From JAKPQD01 sp029572965 (GTDB lineage: Bacteria; Bacteroidota; Bacteroidia; Bacteroidales; DTGW01), in NCBI GenBank assembly GCA_035374585.1, contig DAOSPF010000019.1, positions 1 through 51,533 of the forward strand: a stretch of DNA of 51,533 nt, read 5' to 3'. Shown in pieces: positions 36,717 through 44,708 of the stretch. Below the pieces are notes generated by a model. It was given only the letters and a program-made list of their open reading frames with translations, was not told the origin of the DNA and ran no database searches. The position numbers and the translations under genes were made by a program. Positions within the stretch are counted from its first letter, which is position 1, and every line of letters begins with the position of its first letter.

Positions 36717-37894
36717 TGACAGCTGTTGCAGTGATATTTTGGCTTTGTGTTTTGGCCGTATTTTACTCATACGTATTATACCCGTTAATATTACAGCTAA
36801 TAGTTTTTATAAAAGGCCGAAAAACTTACAAAAGCTACGAAAAAAATGAACAACTCCCTTCAATATCTATATTAATTGCAGCATTCAATGAAGAATTAGT
36901 TATTGAACAAAAGCTTAGGTCTATATTTAACACAACTTATCCAAAAAACAAAATTGAAGTCTGGATAGGTAGCGACAACTCAACAGATAACACCAATGCT
37001 ATTCTTGAAAAGCTAAGCAATGAATACAGCAACCTGCATTTTATCAATTTCCACAACAGACAAGGTAAGATAAGTATCATCAACCAATTGTCTGACAAGG
37101 CCAATGGAGCTATACTCATCATTTCCGATGCCAATGTTATTTTTGAAGAAAATACACTCTTCGAGCTAACCAGATTTTTTGCTGATGAGCAAATTGGACT
37201 GGTTGATACCCACATGAAAAACTATGGTTTCAAAAGAGATGGCATTTCAATACAAGAAAAATCCTATATTTCTTATGAAGTAAAAATTAAAAACCTTGAA
37301 AGCTCATCATTTGGGACAATGATTGGGCCCTTTGGAGGATGCTACGCGGTACGAAAAGAATTATTCACCAAAGTACCCATTAACTTCATGGTTGACGACT
37401 TTTTTGTTTGTATGAAAGTCCTCATTTCGGGAAAAGATGCAATAAACAACATGAACGCCATTGTATATGAAGACGTTTCAAACAATTTGAATGTTGAATT
37501 CAGGCGAAAAATAAGGATTGCAGCTGGTAACTTCCAAAACCTCAGATATTTCAAGCATTTGATACTAACCGTTTACAAAGGCGTTTCTTATTGCTTTATA
37601 TCTCATAAAGTACTCCGCTGGTTAGGCCCATTTTTCATCATTGGGGCCTTTATATCCAACCTGATTCTGGCCCTAAATGCAAAATTCTACTTGATATTGT
37701 TTTTAATTCAACTTATGGTCTCAATTTTACCATTGGTTGATTTTTTATTAAAAAAAATAAATTTACATATCGTAATTTTGCGCTTCGCAACGCATTTTTA
37801 CACCATGAACCTTTCGTTGCTTTTAGGGTTCATTAAATCTATAAAAGGGATTAAATCAAATGTCTGGGAACCAACACAACGACTTCAAGGGTAA
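36716..37894 (+). CDS. Membrane glycosyltransferase family 2 protein
   Basis: A 392-residue processive-type GT2 enzyme. An N-terminal membrane helix (VAVIFWLCVLAVFYSYVLYP) and C-terminal helices (about 300-380) flank a GT-A domain with ISILIAAFNEE, the DxD-like SDNSTDN/ISDANV pair and MVDDFFVCMK. Such proteins make cell-wall or exopolysaccharide chains at the inner membrane. I chose the ATG at 36716 (TGATG overlap with the preceding stop) over a GTG one codon upstream. Its 3' end overlaps ribBA by 35 bases. Confidence 0.9.
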   Translation: MTAVAVIFWLCVLAVFYSYVLYPLILQLIVFIKGRKTYKSYEKNEQLPSISILIAAFNEELVIEQKLRSIFNTTYPKNKIEVWIGSDNSTDNTNAILEKLSNEYSNLHFINFHNRQGKISIINQLSDKANGAILIISDANVIFEENTLFELTRFFADEQIGLVDTHMKNYGFKRDGISIQEKSYISYEVKIKNLESSSFGTMIGPFGGCYAVRKELFTKVPINFMVDDFFVCMKVLISGKDAINNMNAIVYEDVSNNLNVEFRRKIRIAAGNFQNLRYFKHLILTVYKGVSYCFISHKVLRWLGPFFIIGAFISNLILALNAKFYLILFLIQLMVSILPLVDFLLKKINLHIVILRFATHFYTMNLSLLLGFIKSIKGIKSNVWEPTQRLQG

Positions 37895-39116
37895 ACTAAG
37901 CACCATCCCTGAAGCTATTGAAGATATCAAAAACGGAAAAATTATCATAGTGGTTGACAATGAAGACCGCGAAAATGAAGGCGATTTTATCTGCGCAGCA
38001 GAACTAATCACCCCTGAAATCATCAATTTCATGGCAACACATGGCAGGGGCCTTATCTGCACTCCTCTTCCTGAAGAACGTTGCGATGAGCTTGAACTCG
38101 ACCTGATGGTTAACAAAAATACTGCAACCTACAGCACAGCCTTCACTGTCAGCGTTGACCTTCTTGGATATGGCTGTACTACAGGCATATCTGCTTATGA
38201 CAGGGCAATGACGGTAAAAGCATTGGTAAATCCCGAAACAAGGCCCGAAGAACTTGGCCGCCCGGGACATATATTTCCTTTAAGGGCTAAAAACAAAGGC
38301 GTACTGCGCCGTCCTGGACATACCGAAGCTGCCGTTGACCTTACCATCCTTGCAGGGCTAAAGCCTGGAGGTGTCCTCGTCGAAATTATGAACGAAGATG
38401 GCACTATGGCCCGCTTGCCCGAATTAGTTAAAATTGCAGAAAAATTTGACTTAAAAATTATCTCTATAAAAGACCTTATTGCTTACCGTCTTGAACATGA
38501 AAGCCTTGTTATCGGAGGCGAAAAAGTAAAATTACCTACTGCTTATGGCGACTTTGAGCTGATTCCGTTTATTCAAAAATCAAACGGGCAGGAACACGTT
38601 GCTATTATTAAAGGTTCATGGACAAAAGACACCCCTGTACTGGTTAGGGTGCACTCTTCCTGTATCACAGGCGATATATTTGGTTCTAAGCGATGCGACT
38701 GTGGCGACCAACTACATCATGCTATGCAGATGATCGAAAAAGAAGGAACCGGGGTCCTGTTGTATTTAAACCAAGAAGGACGCGGAATTGGCCTTTTTAA
38801 CAAAATGAAAGCATATAAGCTTCAGGAACAAGGCATGGATACTGTTGAAGCCAATTTATTTCTCGGTTTTGAAGATGATGAAAGAGATTACGGTATTGGA
38901 GCCAATATACTGCGCGAATTGGGACTGGGTAAACTTAGGCTTATCACTAACAACCCTAAAAAAAGAATAGGTTTGGAAGGTTATGGCCTTGAGGTAGTTG
39001 AAAATATTCCTATTGTTGTTTCGCCAAATCCTCACAACCTCAAATACCTTACAACTAAAGAAGAGAAAATGGGGCATTTCCTTAATCTTGCCCGCTATCG
39101 TAAAGACTCCTTCTAA
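37860..39116 (+). CDS. ribBA: Bifunctional riboflavin enzyme RibBA
   Basis: RibBA makes 3,4-dihydroxy-2-butanone 4-phosphate (RibB part, about 1-210) and 2,5-diamino-6-ribosylamino-pyrimidinone phosphate from GTP (RibA part, about 215-418), the two entry points to riboflavin. The RibB motifs DNEDRENEGDFICAAEL, TGISAYDRAMTVKAL and GHTEAAVDL are intact. The RibA half has the zinc-binding CITGDIFGSKRCDCGDQ and QEGRGIGLFNKMKAYKLQ. Both domains therefore look active. The start lies inside the GT2 gene. No FMN riboswitch is visible upstream. Confidence 0.95.
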   Translation: MSGNQHNDFKGKLSTIPEAIEDIKNGKIIIVVDNEDRENEGDFICAAELITPEIINFMATHGRGLICTPLPEERCDELELDLMVNKNTATYSTAFTVSVDLLGYGCTTGISAYDRAMTVKALVNPETRPEELGRPGHIFPLRAKNKGVLRRPGHTEAAVDLTILAGLKPGGVLVEIMNEDGTMARLPELVKIAEKFDLKIISIKDLIAYRLEHESLVIGGEKVKLPTAYGDFELIPFIQKSNGQEHVAIIKGSWTKDTPVLVRVHSSCITGDIFGSKRCDCGDQLHHAMQMIEKEGTGVLLYLNQEGRGIGLFNKMKAYKLQEQGMDTVEANLFLGFEDDERDYGIGANILRELGLGKLRLITNNPKKRIGLEGYGLEVVENIPIVVSPNPHNLKYLTTKEEKMGHFLNLARYRKDSF

Positions 39117-39131
39117 AATACATAATAAAAT

Positions 39132-40088
39132 ATGGGACTTAAGGTAGTATTCATGGGTACGCCCGACTTTGCTGTTGCAACACTTGATGCCATTGTAAAA
39201 TCAAAACACAAAGTACTGGCTGTTGTTACATCTCCTGACAAACCGGCCGGAAGAGGCCTGCAATTGCAGATGTCTGAAGTTAAACAATACGCATTACAAC
39301 AAAGCATCCCGGTGTTGCAGCCCGAAAAGCTAAAAGATGAATCTTTTATTGAAAAGCTGAAAAGCTTCAATGCAGATGTCTTTGTAGTAGTGGCTTTCCG
39401 TATGTTGCCAGAAGTAGTTTGGTCAATACCAAGGAAAGGCACTATAAATGTCCATGCATCCCTTCTGCCTCAATACCGTGGAGCTGCACCAATAAATAGG
39501 GCTATTATGAATGGTGAGACTGTAACAGGAGTAACTACTTTCTTTATAGAAAAAGAAATAGATACAGGACAAATCATTAAGCAAAACAAAGTAAATATTG
39601 AACCTACAGAAAATGCTTCTTCGTTGTATGAAAAACTGAAAATTGCCGGGGCTAATCTACTTATCGAAACACTTGATGGGCTTGAAAACAACACATTGAA
39701 GCCCATTGGACAGCATATATTGATTGATAAAAAAATACCTTTAAATGAGGCTCCAAAAATTTTTAAAGAAGACTGTAAAATTGACTGGAACAAAAGCAAA
39801 GAAGCCATATTCAACCATATACGGGGACTAAGCATGTACCCCGCAGCCTGGGCTATTCTGGCAGGCCCCAAAACAGCCACTGTCAAAATTTACACCGCTT
39901 CAATGGTAGAAAGTGTACACAATTTGCCAAATGGAACAATTGAAACAAACAATAGAAGCTATCTCCATGTTGCTGTCAACAATGGAATGATTGCCATCGA
40001 AACGCTCCAGCTCGAAGGCAAAAAACGCCTCAATGTAGATGAGTTCTTACGTGGCTTTCAACATATTGAATCTTATCATTTCGAATAA
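39132..40088 (+). CDS. fmt: Methionyl-tRNA formyltransferase
   Basis: Fmt formylates initiator Met-tRNA using 10-formyltetrahydrofolate. The 318-residue protein has the N-terminal FMGTPDFAVATLDAI, the catalytic segment NVHASLLPQYRGAAPINRAI, EKEIDTGQII and a C-terminal tRNA-binding domain (from about 205). Length is normal. It lies 15 bases after ribBA. The usual partner def is not adjacent. Confidence 0.95.
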   Translation: MGLKVVFMGTPDFAVATLDAIVKSKHKVLAVVTSPDKPAGRGLQLQMSEVKQYALQQSIPVLQPEKLKDESFIEKLKSFNADVFVVVAFRMLPEVVWSIPRKGTINVHASLLPQYRGAAPINRAIMNGETVTGVTTFFIEKEIDTGQIIKQNKVNIEPTENASSLYEKLKIAGANLLIETLDGLENNTLKPIGQHILIDKKIPLNEAPKIFKEDCKIDWNKSKEAIFNHIRGLSMYPAAWAILAGPKTATVKIYTASMVESVHNLPNGTIETNNRSYLHVAVNNGMIAIETLQLEGKKRLNVDEFLRGFQHIESYHFE

Positions 40089-40099
40089 ATATAAGCACT

Positions 40100-40849
40100 A
40101 TGATGCATACTATTCTCAATCACCGCACTATACGTAAGTATAAAACTACTCCTGTTTCACAAAAAATGCTTGAAGAAATATTACTGGCTGGCACAAAAGC
40201 CTCTAACACGGGCAACATGCAAACTTATAGCATGATTGTCACTACTGACAGCACCTTAAAAGAACAACTTTGCAAATGCCACTTTGGACAAGAGATGGTA
40301 AAGGTTGCCCCTGTACTCATTACATTTTGTGCAGATTTCAACCGTTTTAACAAATGGTGCAACTTAAGAAAAGCAAAACCAGGATATGACAACTTCTTGT
40401 CTTTTTTCAATGCTGCCATTGATGCCCTATTAGTAGCCCAAAATGTTGCCCTTGCTGCTGAAGAAAAAGGCTTAGGTATTTGCTACCTCGGCACTACCAC
40501 CTACAATGCAAAACAAATTATTGATATTCTGAACCTTCCTAAAGGCGTTGTCCCGGTAACAACAATAGTCATGGGTTATCCTGAAGTAATTCCAGACCTT
40601 ACCGACCGTTTACCATTGGAAGCTGTTGTTCATTACGAAAAATACCAAGATTATTCCGATGAAAAAATTAATGAACTTTACAGCGAAAAAGAAGCATTGC
40701 CATTTCATCAGGAACTGTTGAAAATAAACAACAAAGAAACATTGGCACAAATTTTCACAGATATTCGTTACAAAAAGGCCGACAATATTGCTTTCTCTAA
40801 AGCATTTCTAAAAGCAATTGAAGACCAAATGTTTATGAATAACGAATAA
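40100..40849 (+). CDS. Nitroreductase-family NAD(P)H oxidoreductase
   Basis: A 249-residue FMN-dependent enzyme of the nitroreductase/FRP-like fold. LNHRTIRKYKTTPVSQKMLEEI is the typical opening, with R9 and R12 binding FMN. GTKASNTGNMQTYSMIV and the middle IDALLVAQNVALAAEEKGLGICYLG are also characteristic, and the C-terminal tail is extended as in the NfsA-like branch. The natural substrate is not predictable. It is in a plus-strand run with spacings of 11 bases (fmt) and 5 bases (next gene), so all are probably one operon. Confidence 0.88.
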   Translation: MMHTILNHRTIRKYKTTPVSQKMLEEILLAGTKASNTGNMQTYSMIVTTDSTLKEQLCKCHFGQEMVKVAPVLITFCADFNRFNKWCNLRKAKPGYDNFLSFFNAAIDALLVAQNVALAAEEKGLGICYLGTTTYNAKQIIDILNLPKGVVPVTTIVMGYPEVIPDLTDRLPLEAVVHYEKYQDYSDEKINELYSEKEALPFHQELLKINNKETLAQIFTDIRYKKADNIAFSKAFLKAIEDQMFMNNE

Positions 40850-40854
40850 AAGGC

Positions 40855-41820
40855 ATGGATTTACTGACTTTTATTAATAGCAACTGCAAAGAACTACTTC
40901 ATTTGCTTAATGCAGACGAAGATGGCTGGCAATTGCCATTTATTGAAAGTATTAACAAAGCTATTCATCTCAACCGATGGTTTGACAAGGAAAATATCTT
41001 ACGAAGATTACGTTGCACCTTTGAATACTACGCCTCTGATGCCCTAATCAATGACCTTACAGCTAATGAAAAGGTAATTGAACAAAAAACAATTGGACTT
41101 ATCAGCGAAGAACGCATTCCAATGGAAGAGATTACTACAATTCTGAATTTAATTAATGCCGGGAACAAGGTCATATACAAAAAGCCTGAAAACTATGACA
41201 TTGTCTTATGTTCCCTTTTTGAATATTGGCAAAATAAAGCTGGACGCGAGCTTTTGCCCATAGAATTTACAGACAGGCCTATAAAAGGTTTTGATACGCT
41301 GCTTATCACAGGACGTGAACCTTGGAAAGGTGAAAAAAGAAAGTTTTTTGAAAAACATCATGTCATTGAAAAAACACGGTACAATTCCATTGGTATTATT
41401 ACAGACTCCATAACCAATGAACAATTCAAGGCAATGGCCAGTGATATATTTTGTTATTATGGGCTTGGCTGTGGTAACATACGTAAAATATATATTCCTG
41501 AAGGGTTTGCTATTGAGCGTATATTTGAAGCCATTGAACCTTGGCACAATGTCATGTTGCACAATGCGTATGCCAATAATTTCCAATACCATCAATCGGT
41601 TTTCCTGATGAACAAGATTAAACACCTCGACAATGGCTTTATTTTGCTTAAAGAAGATGCTGCATCTTATGCCCCAATTGGAATTTTGCATTATCAATAC
41701 TATTCAGATATAAATAAACTGAAAGTTTTAATTGATAAAGAAAATAAATACCAGATTTTAAGCAACAATCCTGAGCTTGGCCTCAAATTTGGCAATGCAG
41801 ATAAACAGTTGCTGAATTAG
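40855..41820 (+). CDS. LuxC-like acyl-CoA reductase
   Basis: The 321-residue protein is related to the acyl-CoA reductases found in Bacteroidota, of the LuxC/aldehyde-dehydrogenase fold, which reduce acyl-CoA to fatty aldehyde with NADPH. The C-terminal half carries the family pattern: IEKTRYNSIGIITDSI, DIFCYYGLGCGNIRKIYIPE with the putative catalytic C206, and SVFLMNKIKHLDNGFILL. In the N-terminal half the motif usually read as GLVMAGNIPLVGFHD reads GLISEERIPMEEI. The cofactor site may therefore be degenerate and activity is uncertain. It follows the nitroreductase-like gene by five bases. Confidence 0.78.
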   Translation: MDLLTFINSNCKELLHLLNADEDGWQLPFIESINKAIHLNRWFDKENILRRLRCTFEYYASDALINDLTANEKVIEQKTIGLISEERIPMEEITTILNLINAGNKVIYKKPENYDIVLCSLFEYWQNKAGRELLPIEFTDRPIKGFDTLLITGREPWKGEKRKFFEKHHVIEKTRYNSIGIITDSITNEQFKAMASDIFCYYGLGCGNIRKIYIPEGFAIERIFEAIEPWHNVMLHNAYANNFQYHQSVFLMNKIKHLDNGFILLKEDAASYAPIGILHYQYYSDINKLKVLIDKENKYQILSNNPELGLKFGNADKQLLN

Positions 41821-41844
41821 TTATTAGTTGAAAGTAATTCGTAA

Positions 41845-42753
41845 TTGAACAAAAAGTTTCTCATAGTAATTGCCGGGCCTACTGCTGTTGGAAAAACTGC
41901 TTTTGCCGTTACGGCAGCCCAATATTTCTCGACAGAAATCATATCTGCTGATTCAAGGCAATTTTACAAAGAGCTTAGCATAGGCGTTGCACGCCCATCC
42001 GAAGCCGAATTATCTTTAGTGAAGCATCATTTCATTGCCTCACATTCTATACATGACTATTTTACTGCCGGAATGTATGAGCTATCTGTCATTGAGCTTT
42101 TAAACAGGCTATTTCAAAACCATGACGTAATTGTATTAACCGGTGGTTCAGGATTGTACATTGATGCTGTTTGCAATGGCATTGACGACCTGCCAGATAT
42201 TGATATGGATATCCGCAATAAAGTATTGGAAAGATATGAAAATGAAGGTATTGAGCCTTTAGTAGAAGATTTGAAAAGCATAGACCCTGCATATTATCAA
42301 ACAGCCGATTTGGCAAACCCTAAACGAATTTTTAAAGCGCTCGAAATATTTTACATGACAGGGAAGCCTTACTCAGAATTCCTTACCAACCCAAAAAAAG
42401 AACGAAATTTCAACATCATAAAGATTGTGCTCAACAAAGCCCGGGAAGAACTTTACCAGCAAATCAACCAGCGTGTAGATATGATGATGGAAACAGGTCT
42501 ATTAGATGAAGCCCGCAACCTATATCCTCTTCGAAAACTCAATGCACTTAATACTGTTGGATACAAAGAGCTTTTTGAATATTTCGACAATAAAATAACA
42601 CTAAAACAAGCCATTGACAAAATAAAGCAAAACACCCGCCATTATGCCAAAAGACAAATTACCTGGTTTAAACGAAACAATGATTATACCTGGTTTGATG
42701 CTACTAACAAAGAGCTGATTTTGCAATTCTTACAAAAAGAAATACATGCTTAG
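41845..42753 (+). CDS. miaA: tRNA dimethylallyltransferase MiaA
   Basis: MiaA transfers a dimethylallyl group to A37 of tRNAs reading UNN codons. The 302-residue protein has the P-loop GPTAVGKT (11-18), SADSRQFYK with the catalytic aspartate and TGGSGLYIDAV. It starts at a TTG (41845): the codon before it is a stop and the first in-frame ATG lies after the P-loop, so the TTG is required. The start lies in a small repeat-like stretch (GTAATTCGTAATTG). Its end overlaps mazG on the other strand by four bases. Confidence 0.95.
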   Translation: MNKKFLIVIAGPTAVGKTAFAVTAAQYFSTEIISADSRQFYKELSIGVARPSEAELSLVKHHFIASHSIHDYFTAGMYELSVIELLNRLFQNHDVIVLTGGSGLYIDAVCNGIDDLPDIDMDIRNKVLERYENEGIEPLVEDLKSIDPAYYQTADLANPKRIFKALEIFYMTGKPYSEFLTNPKKERNFNIIKIVLNKAREELYQQINQRVDMMMETGLLDEARNLYPLRKLNALNTVGYKELFEYFDNKITLKQAIDKIKQNTRHYAKRQITWFKRNNDYTWFDATNKELILQFLQKEIHA

Positions 42754-43517
42754 TCAAATTTCTTGGCCTTTTCCCAGATAGCATTCATCTCATCCAACGT
42801 CATATCTTTCAGCTTCTTATGCATATCGCTTGACTCTTTTTCAAGGTATTCGAAACGCTTTTTAAACTTGCGGTTAGTACGTTCAAGGGCTGTCTCAGGG
42901 TCTATACCATAAAGCCTTGCGGCATTTACCACAGAAAACAATAAATCGCCAAACTCCGCTTCCAATTTTTGTTTGTCACCACTTTTTATCTCAACCTGAA
43001 TTTCTTCAAGCTCTTCCTTTACCTTGTCCCATACTTGTTCGGGATTGTCCCAATCAAAGCCAACCGAACGCACCTTTTCCTGGATACGGTTGGCTTTTAC
43101 CAATGCCGGTAACGAATGTGGCACTCCTCCTAATACAGAGCGATTACCCTCCCGAAGTTTCAACTTTTCCCAGTTGTGCTTAACTTCCGAATCATTAGAT
43201 ACACTCACTTCACCAAATACATGAGGATGCCGGAATACAAGCTTTTCGCAAATGCCATTTAAAACATCAGTAATATCAAAAGCCCCGGTTTCAGAGGCTA
43301 TTTTAGCATAAAAGACCAAATGAAGCGCTAAATCGCCCAATTCTTTTTTTATCTCAGGCAAATTTTTCTCAATAATAGCATCTGCCAACTCATAAACCTC
43401 TTCAATAGTAAGGTTTCGGATAGTATCAAAGGTCTGTATTTTATCCCAGGGACATTTTTCCCTGAGTTCGTCCATAATATCAAGAAGACGTTGAAAAGCT
43501 TGTAAACGTGGGTCCAT
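42750..43517 (-). CDS. mazG: Nucleoside triphosphate pyrophosphohydrolase MazG
   Basis: MazG hydrolyses nucleoside triphosphates to monophosphates and pyrophosphate, cleaning abnormal nucleotides. The 255-residue protein has two MazG domains. The first (about 10-120) holds IEEVYELADAI and KELGDLALHLVFYAK. The second (about 150-245) holds EELEEIQVEI and AEFGDLLFSVVNAARLYG, with the metal-binding EExxE/ExxD pattern in each. Cytoplasmic. The end converges with miaA with a four-base overlap, and panB lies three bases upstream, so panB-mazG are probably cotranscribed. Confidence 0.94.
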   Translation of the reverse strand: MDPRLQAFQRLLDIMDELREKCPWDKIQTFDTIRNLTIEEVYELADAIIEKNLPEIKKELGDLALHLVFYAKIASETGAFDITDVLNGICEKLVFRHPHVFGEVSVSNDSEVKHNWEKLKLREGNRSVLGGVPHSLPALVKANRIQEKVRSVGFDWDNPEQVWDKVKEELEEIQVEIKSGDKQKLEAEFGDLLFSVVNAARLYGIDPETALERTNRKFKKRFEYLEKESSDMHKKLKDMTLDEMNAIWEKAKKFD

Positions 43518-43520
43518 AAT

Positions 43521-44342
43521 CTAATACTGTTCGTTTTCGTTAGGAAAATCACCAGTTTTAACATCAGAAACATAGCGCTGAACAGCATTGGTAATTATAT
43601 CAAAAAGATTTTGGTAACGACGAAGAAAACGTGGCGAAAACTCTTTAGTCAGGCCTAACATATCGTGCAGTACCAATACCTGCCCATCACATCCGTTTCC
43701 AGCCCCAATACCAATAATAGGGATTTTAAGCTCTCCTGCAACTTTTTTTGCTAAAACAGCAGGAATTTTTTCTAATACAATTGAAAAACAACCAATTTTT
43801 TCAAGCAAATGAGCGTCTTCTACAAGTTTATTAGCCTCTGCCTCTTCTCTGGCACGGACTACATATGTACCATACTTATGAATAGATTGTGGCATAAGGC
43901 CAAGATGCCCCATAACCGGTATTCCGGCAGATAATATGCGTTCTACAGATTCTTGTATCTCTATTCCTCCCTCAATTTTAACAGCTCCGGCACCAGTTTC
44001 TTTCATAATACGTATAGCCGAAGCTAAAGCTTCTTTTGAGTTGCCCTGATATGTCCCAAATGGCAAATCGCAAACAACTAAAGCTCGATTTACAGCCCTG
44101 GCAACAGAGGCCGCATGATATATCATATGATCTAAAGTTATTGGAAGAGTTGTTTCAAACCCCGCCATCACATTAGAAGCTGAATCGCCAACAAGAATAA
44201 CATCTATCCCGGCCTGATCTAAAATACGGGCCATTGAATAATCGTAAGCCGTAAGCATAGATATTTTTTCTCCTCTTAGCTTCATCTCACTGAGCTTATG
44301 AGTAGTAATCTTTTTCAAGTTTAATTGATCTGATATATACAT
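43521..44342 (-). CDS. panB: 3-methyl-2-oxobutanoate hydroxymethyltransferase
   Basis: PanB adds a hydroxymethyl group to 2-oxoisovalerate, the first step to pantothenate. The protein has about 274 residues from the ATG at 44342 (MYISDQLNLKKITTHK); a longer open frame to 44390 starts with an unlikely hydrophobic lead. Metal-binding residues are in ILVGDSASN (Asp), ALVVCDLPFGTYQ (Asp) and AVKIEGG (Glu). VMGHLGLMPQSIHKYGTY is typical of the family. panC and panD are not in the window. Confidence 0.94.
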   Translation of the reverse strand: MYISDQLNLKKITTHKLSEMKLRGEKISMLTAYDYSMARILDQAGIDVILVGDSASNVMAGFETTLPITLDHMIYHAASVARAVNRALVVCDLPFGTYQGNSKEALASAIRIMKETGAGAVKIEGGIEIQESVERILSAGIPVMGHLGLMPQSIHKYGTYVVRAREEAEANKLVEDAHLLEKIGCFSIVLEKIPAVLAKKVAGELKIPIIGIGAGNGCDGQVLVLHDMLGLTKEFSPRFLRRYQNLFDIITNAVQRYVSDVKTGDFPNENEQY

Positions 44343-44708
44343 AAAAGTAAAATCAATTAGGTTTGTCAATAAAATACTATAAAATAGCATTTAAAGTGCA
44401 AAGTTGCTAATTATTTTTTTACTGCCATTAATAAATAGGCATATTATTAATCAATTTGCTTCTCCTTAATTCAAATCTATTTAACACCAGCAAGTTAATT
44501 TCTGCCTACACAACAATCAAAATATTAAAAACAATCTCAAGTATATACAATCAAAACAAATCTGACGTTTTGTCATATTTTTTATGTCAGAGATTAAAAT
44601 TTTTATCTCATTTGTGTGCCATAATAACACAAAAAGAAACTTTAATAATGTTGGCACAAAGCTTGATAAACCATCTTTAAACAAGAAAAAGTTTAAAATT
44701 ATATTAAT
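44343..44708 (+). promoter_or_regulatory. dnaK control region with inverted repeats
   Basis: This 366-base intergenic region has no gene. It contains TGAC-N5-GTCA (44563-44575) and the wider TCTGAC...GTCAGA pair (44561-44566, 44586-44591), so GTCA occurs three times in direct or inverted order. A perfect 7-base inverted repeat, TTTGTGT (44611-44617) and ACACAAA (44627-44633), follows, then a sigma-54-like promoter (next entry). A CIRCE element (TTAGCACTC...GAGTGCTAA) is absent. Confidence 0.6.
44651..44667 (+). promoter_or_regulatory. Sigma-54-like promoter before dnaK
   Basis: TTGGCACAAAGCTTGAT matches the sigma-54 consensus TTGGCACG-N4-TTGCW except for A in place of G after TTGGCAC and for GA instead of GC at the -12 element. 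The GG (44653-44654) and the -12 G (44665) have the required ten-base spacing. A start near 44677 would leave about 30 bases of leader before the ATG at 44709. The inverted repeats about 50-90 bases upstream could bind the activator. Confidence 0.5.

Noticed and set aside
37500..37900. FMN riboswitch before ribBA
   Set aside because: ribBA starts inside the preceding glycosyltransferase gene, leaving no leader, and the conserved riboswitch core is not seen.
44456..44680. 74-codon open frame upstream of dnaK
   Set aside because: It overlaps the promoter-like elements and inverted repeats, has low-complexity composition and no recognisable start signal.
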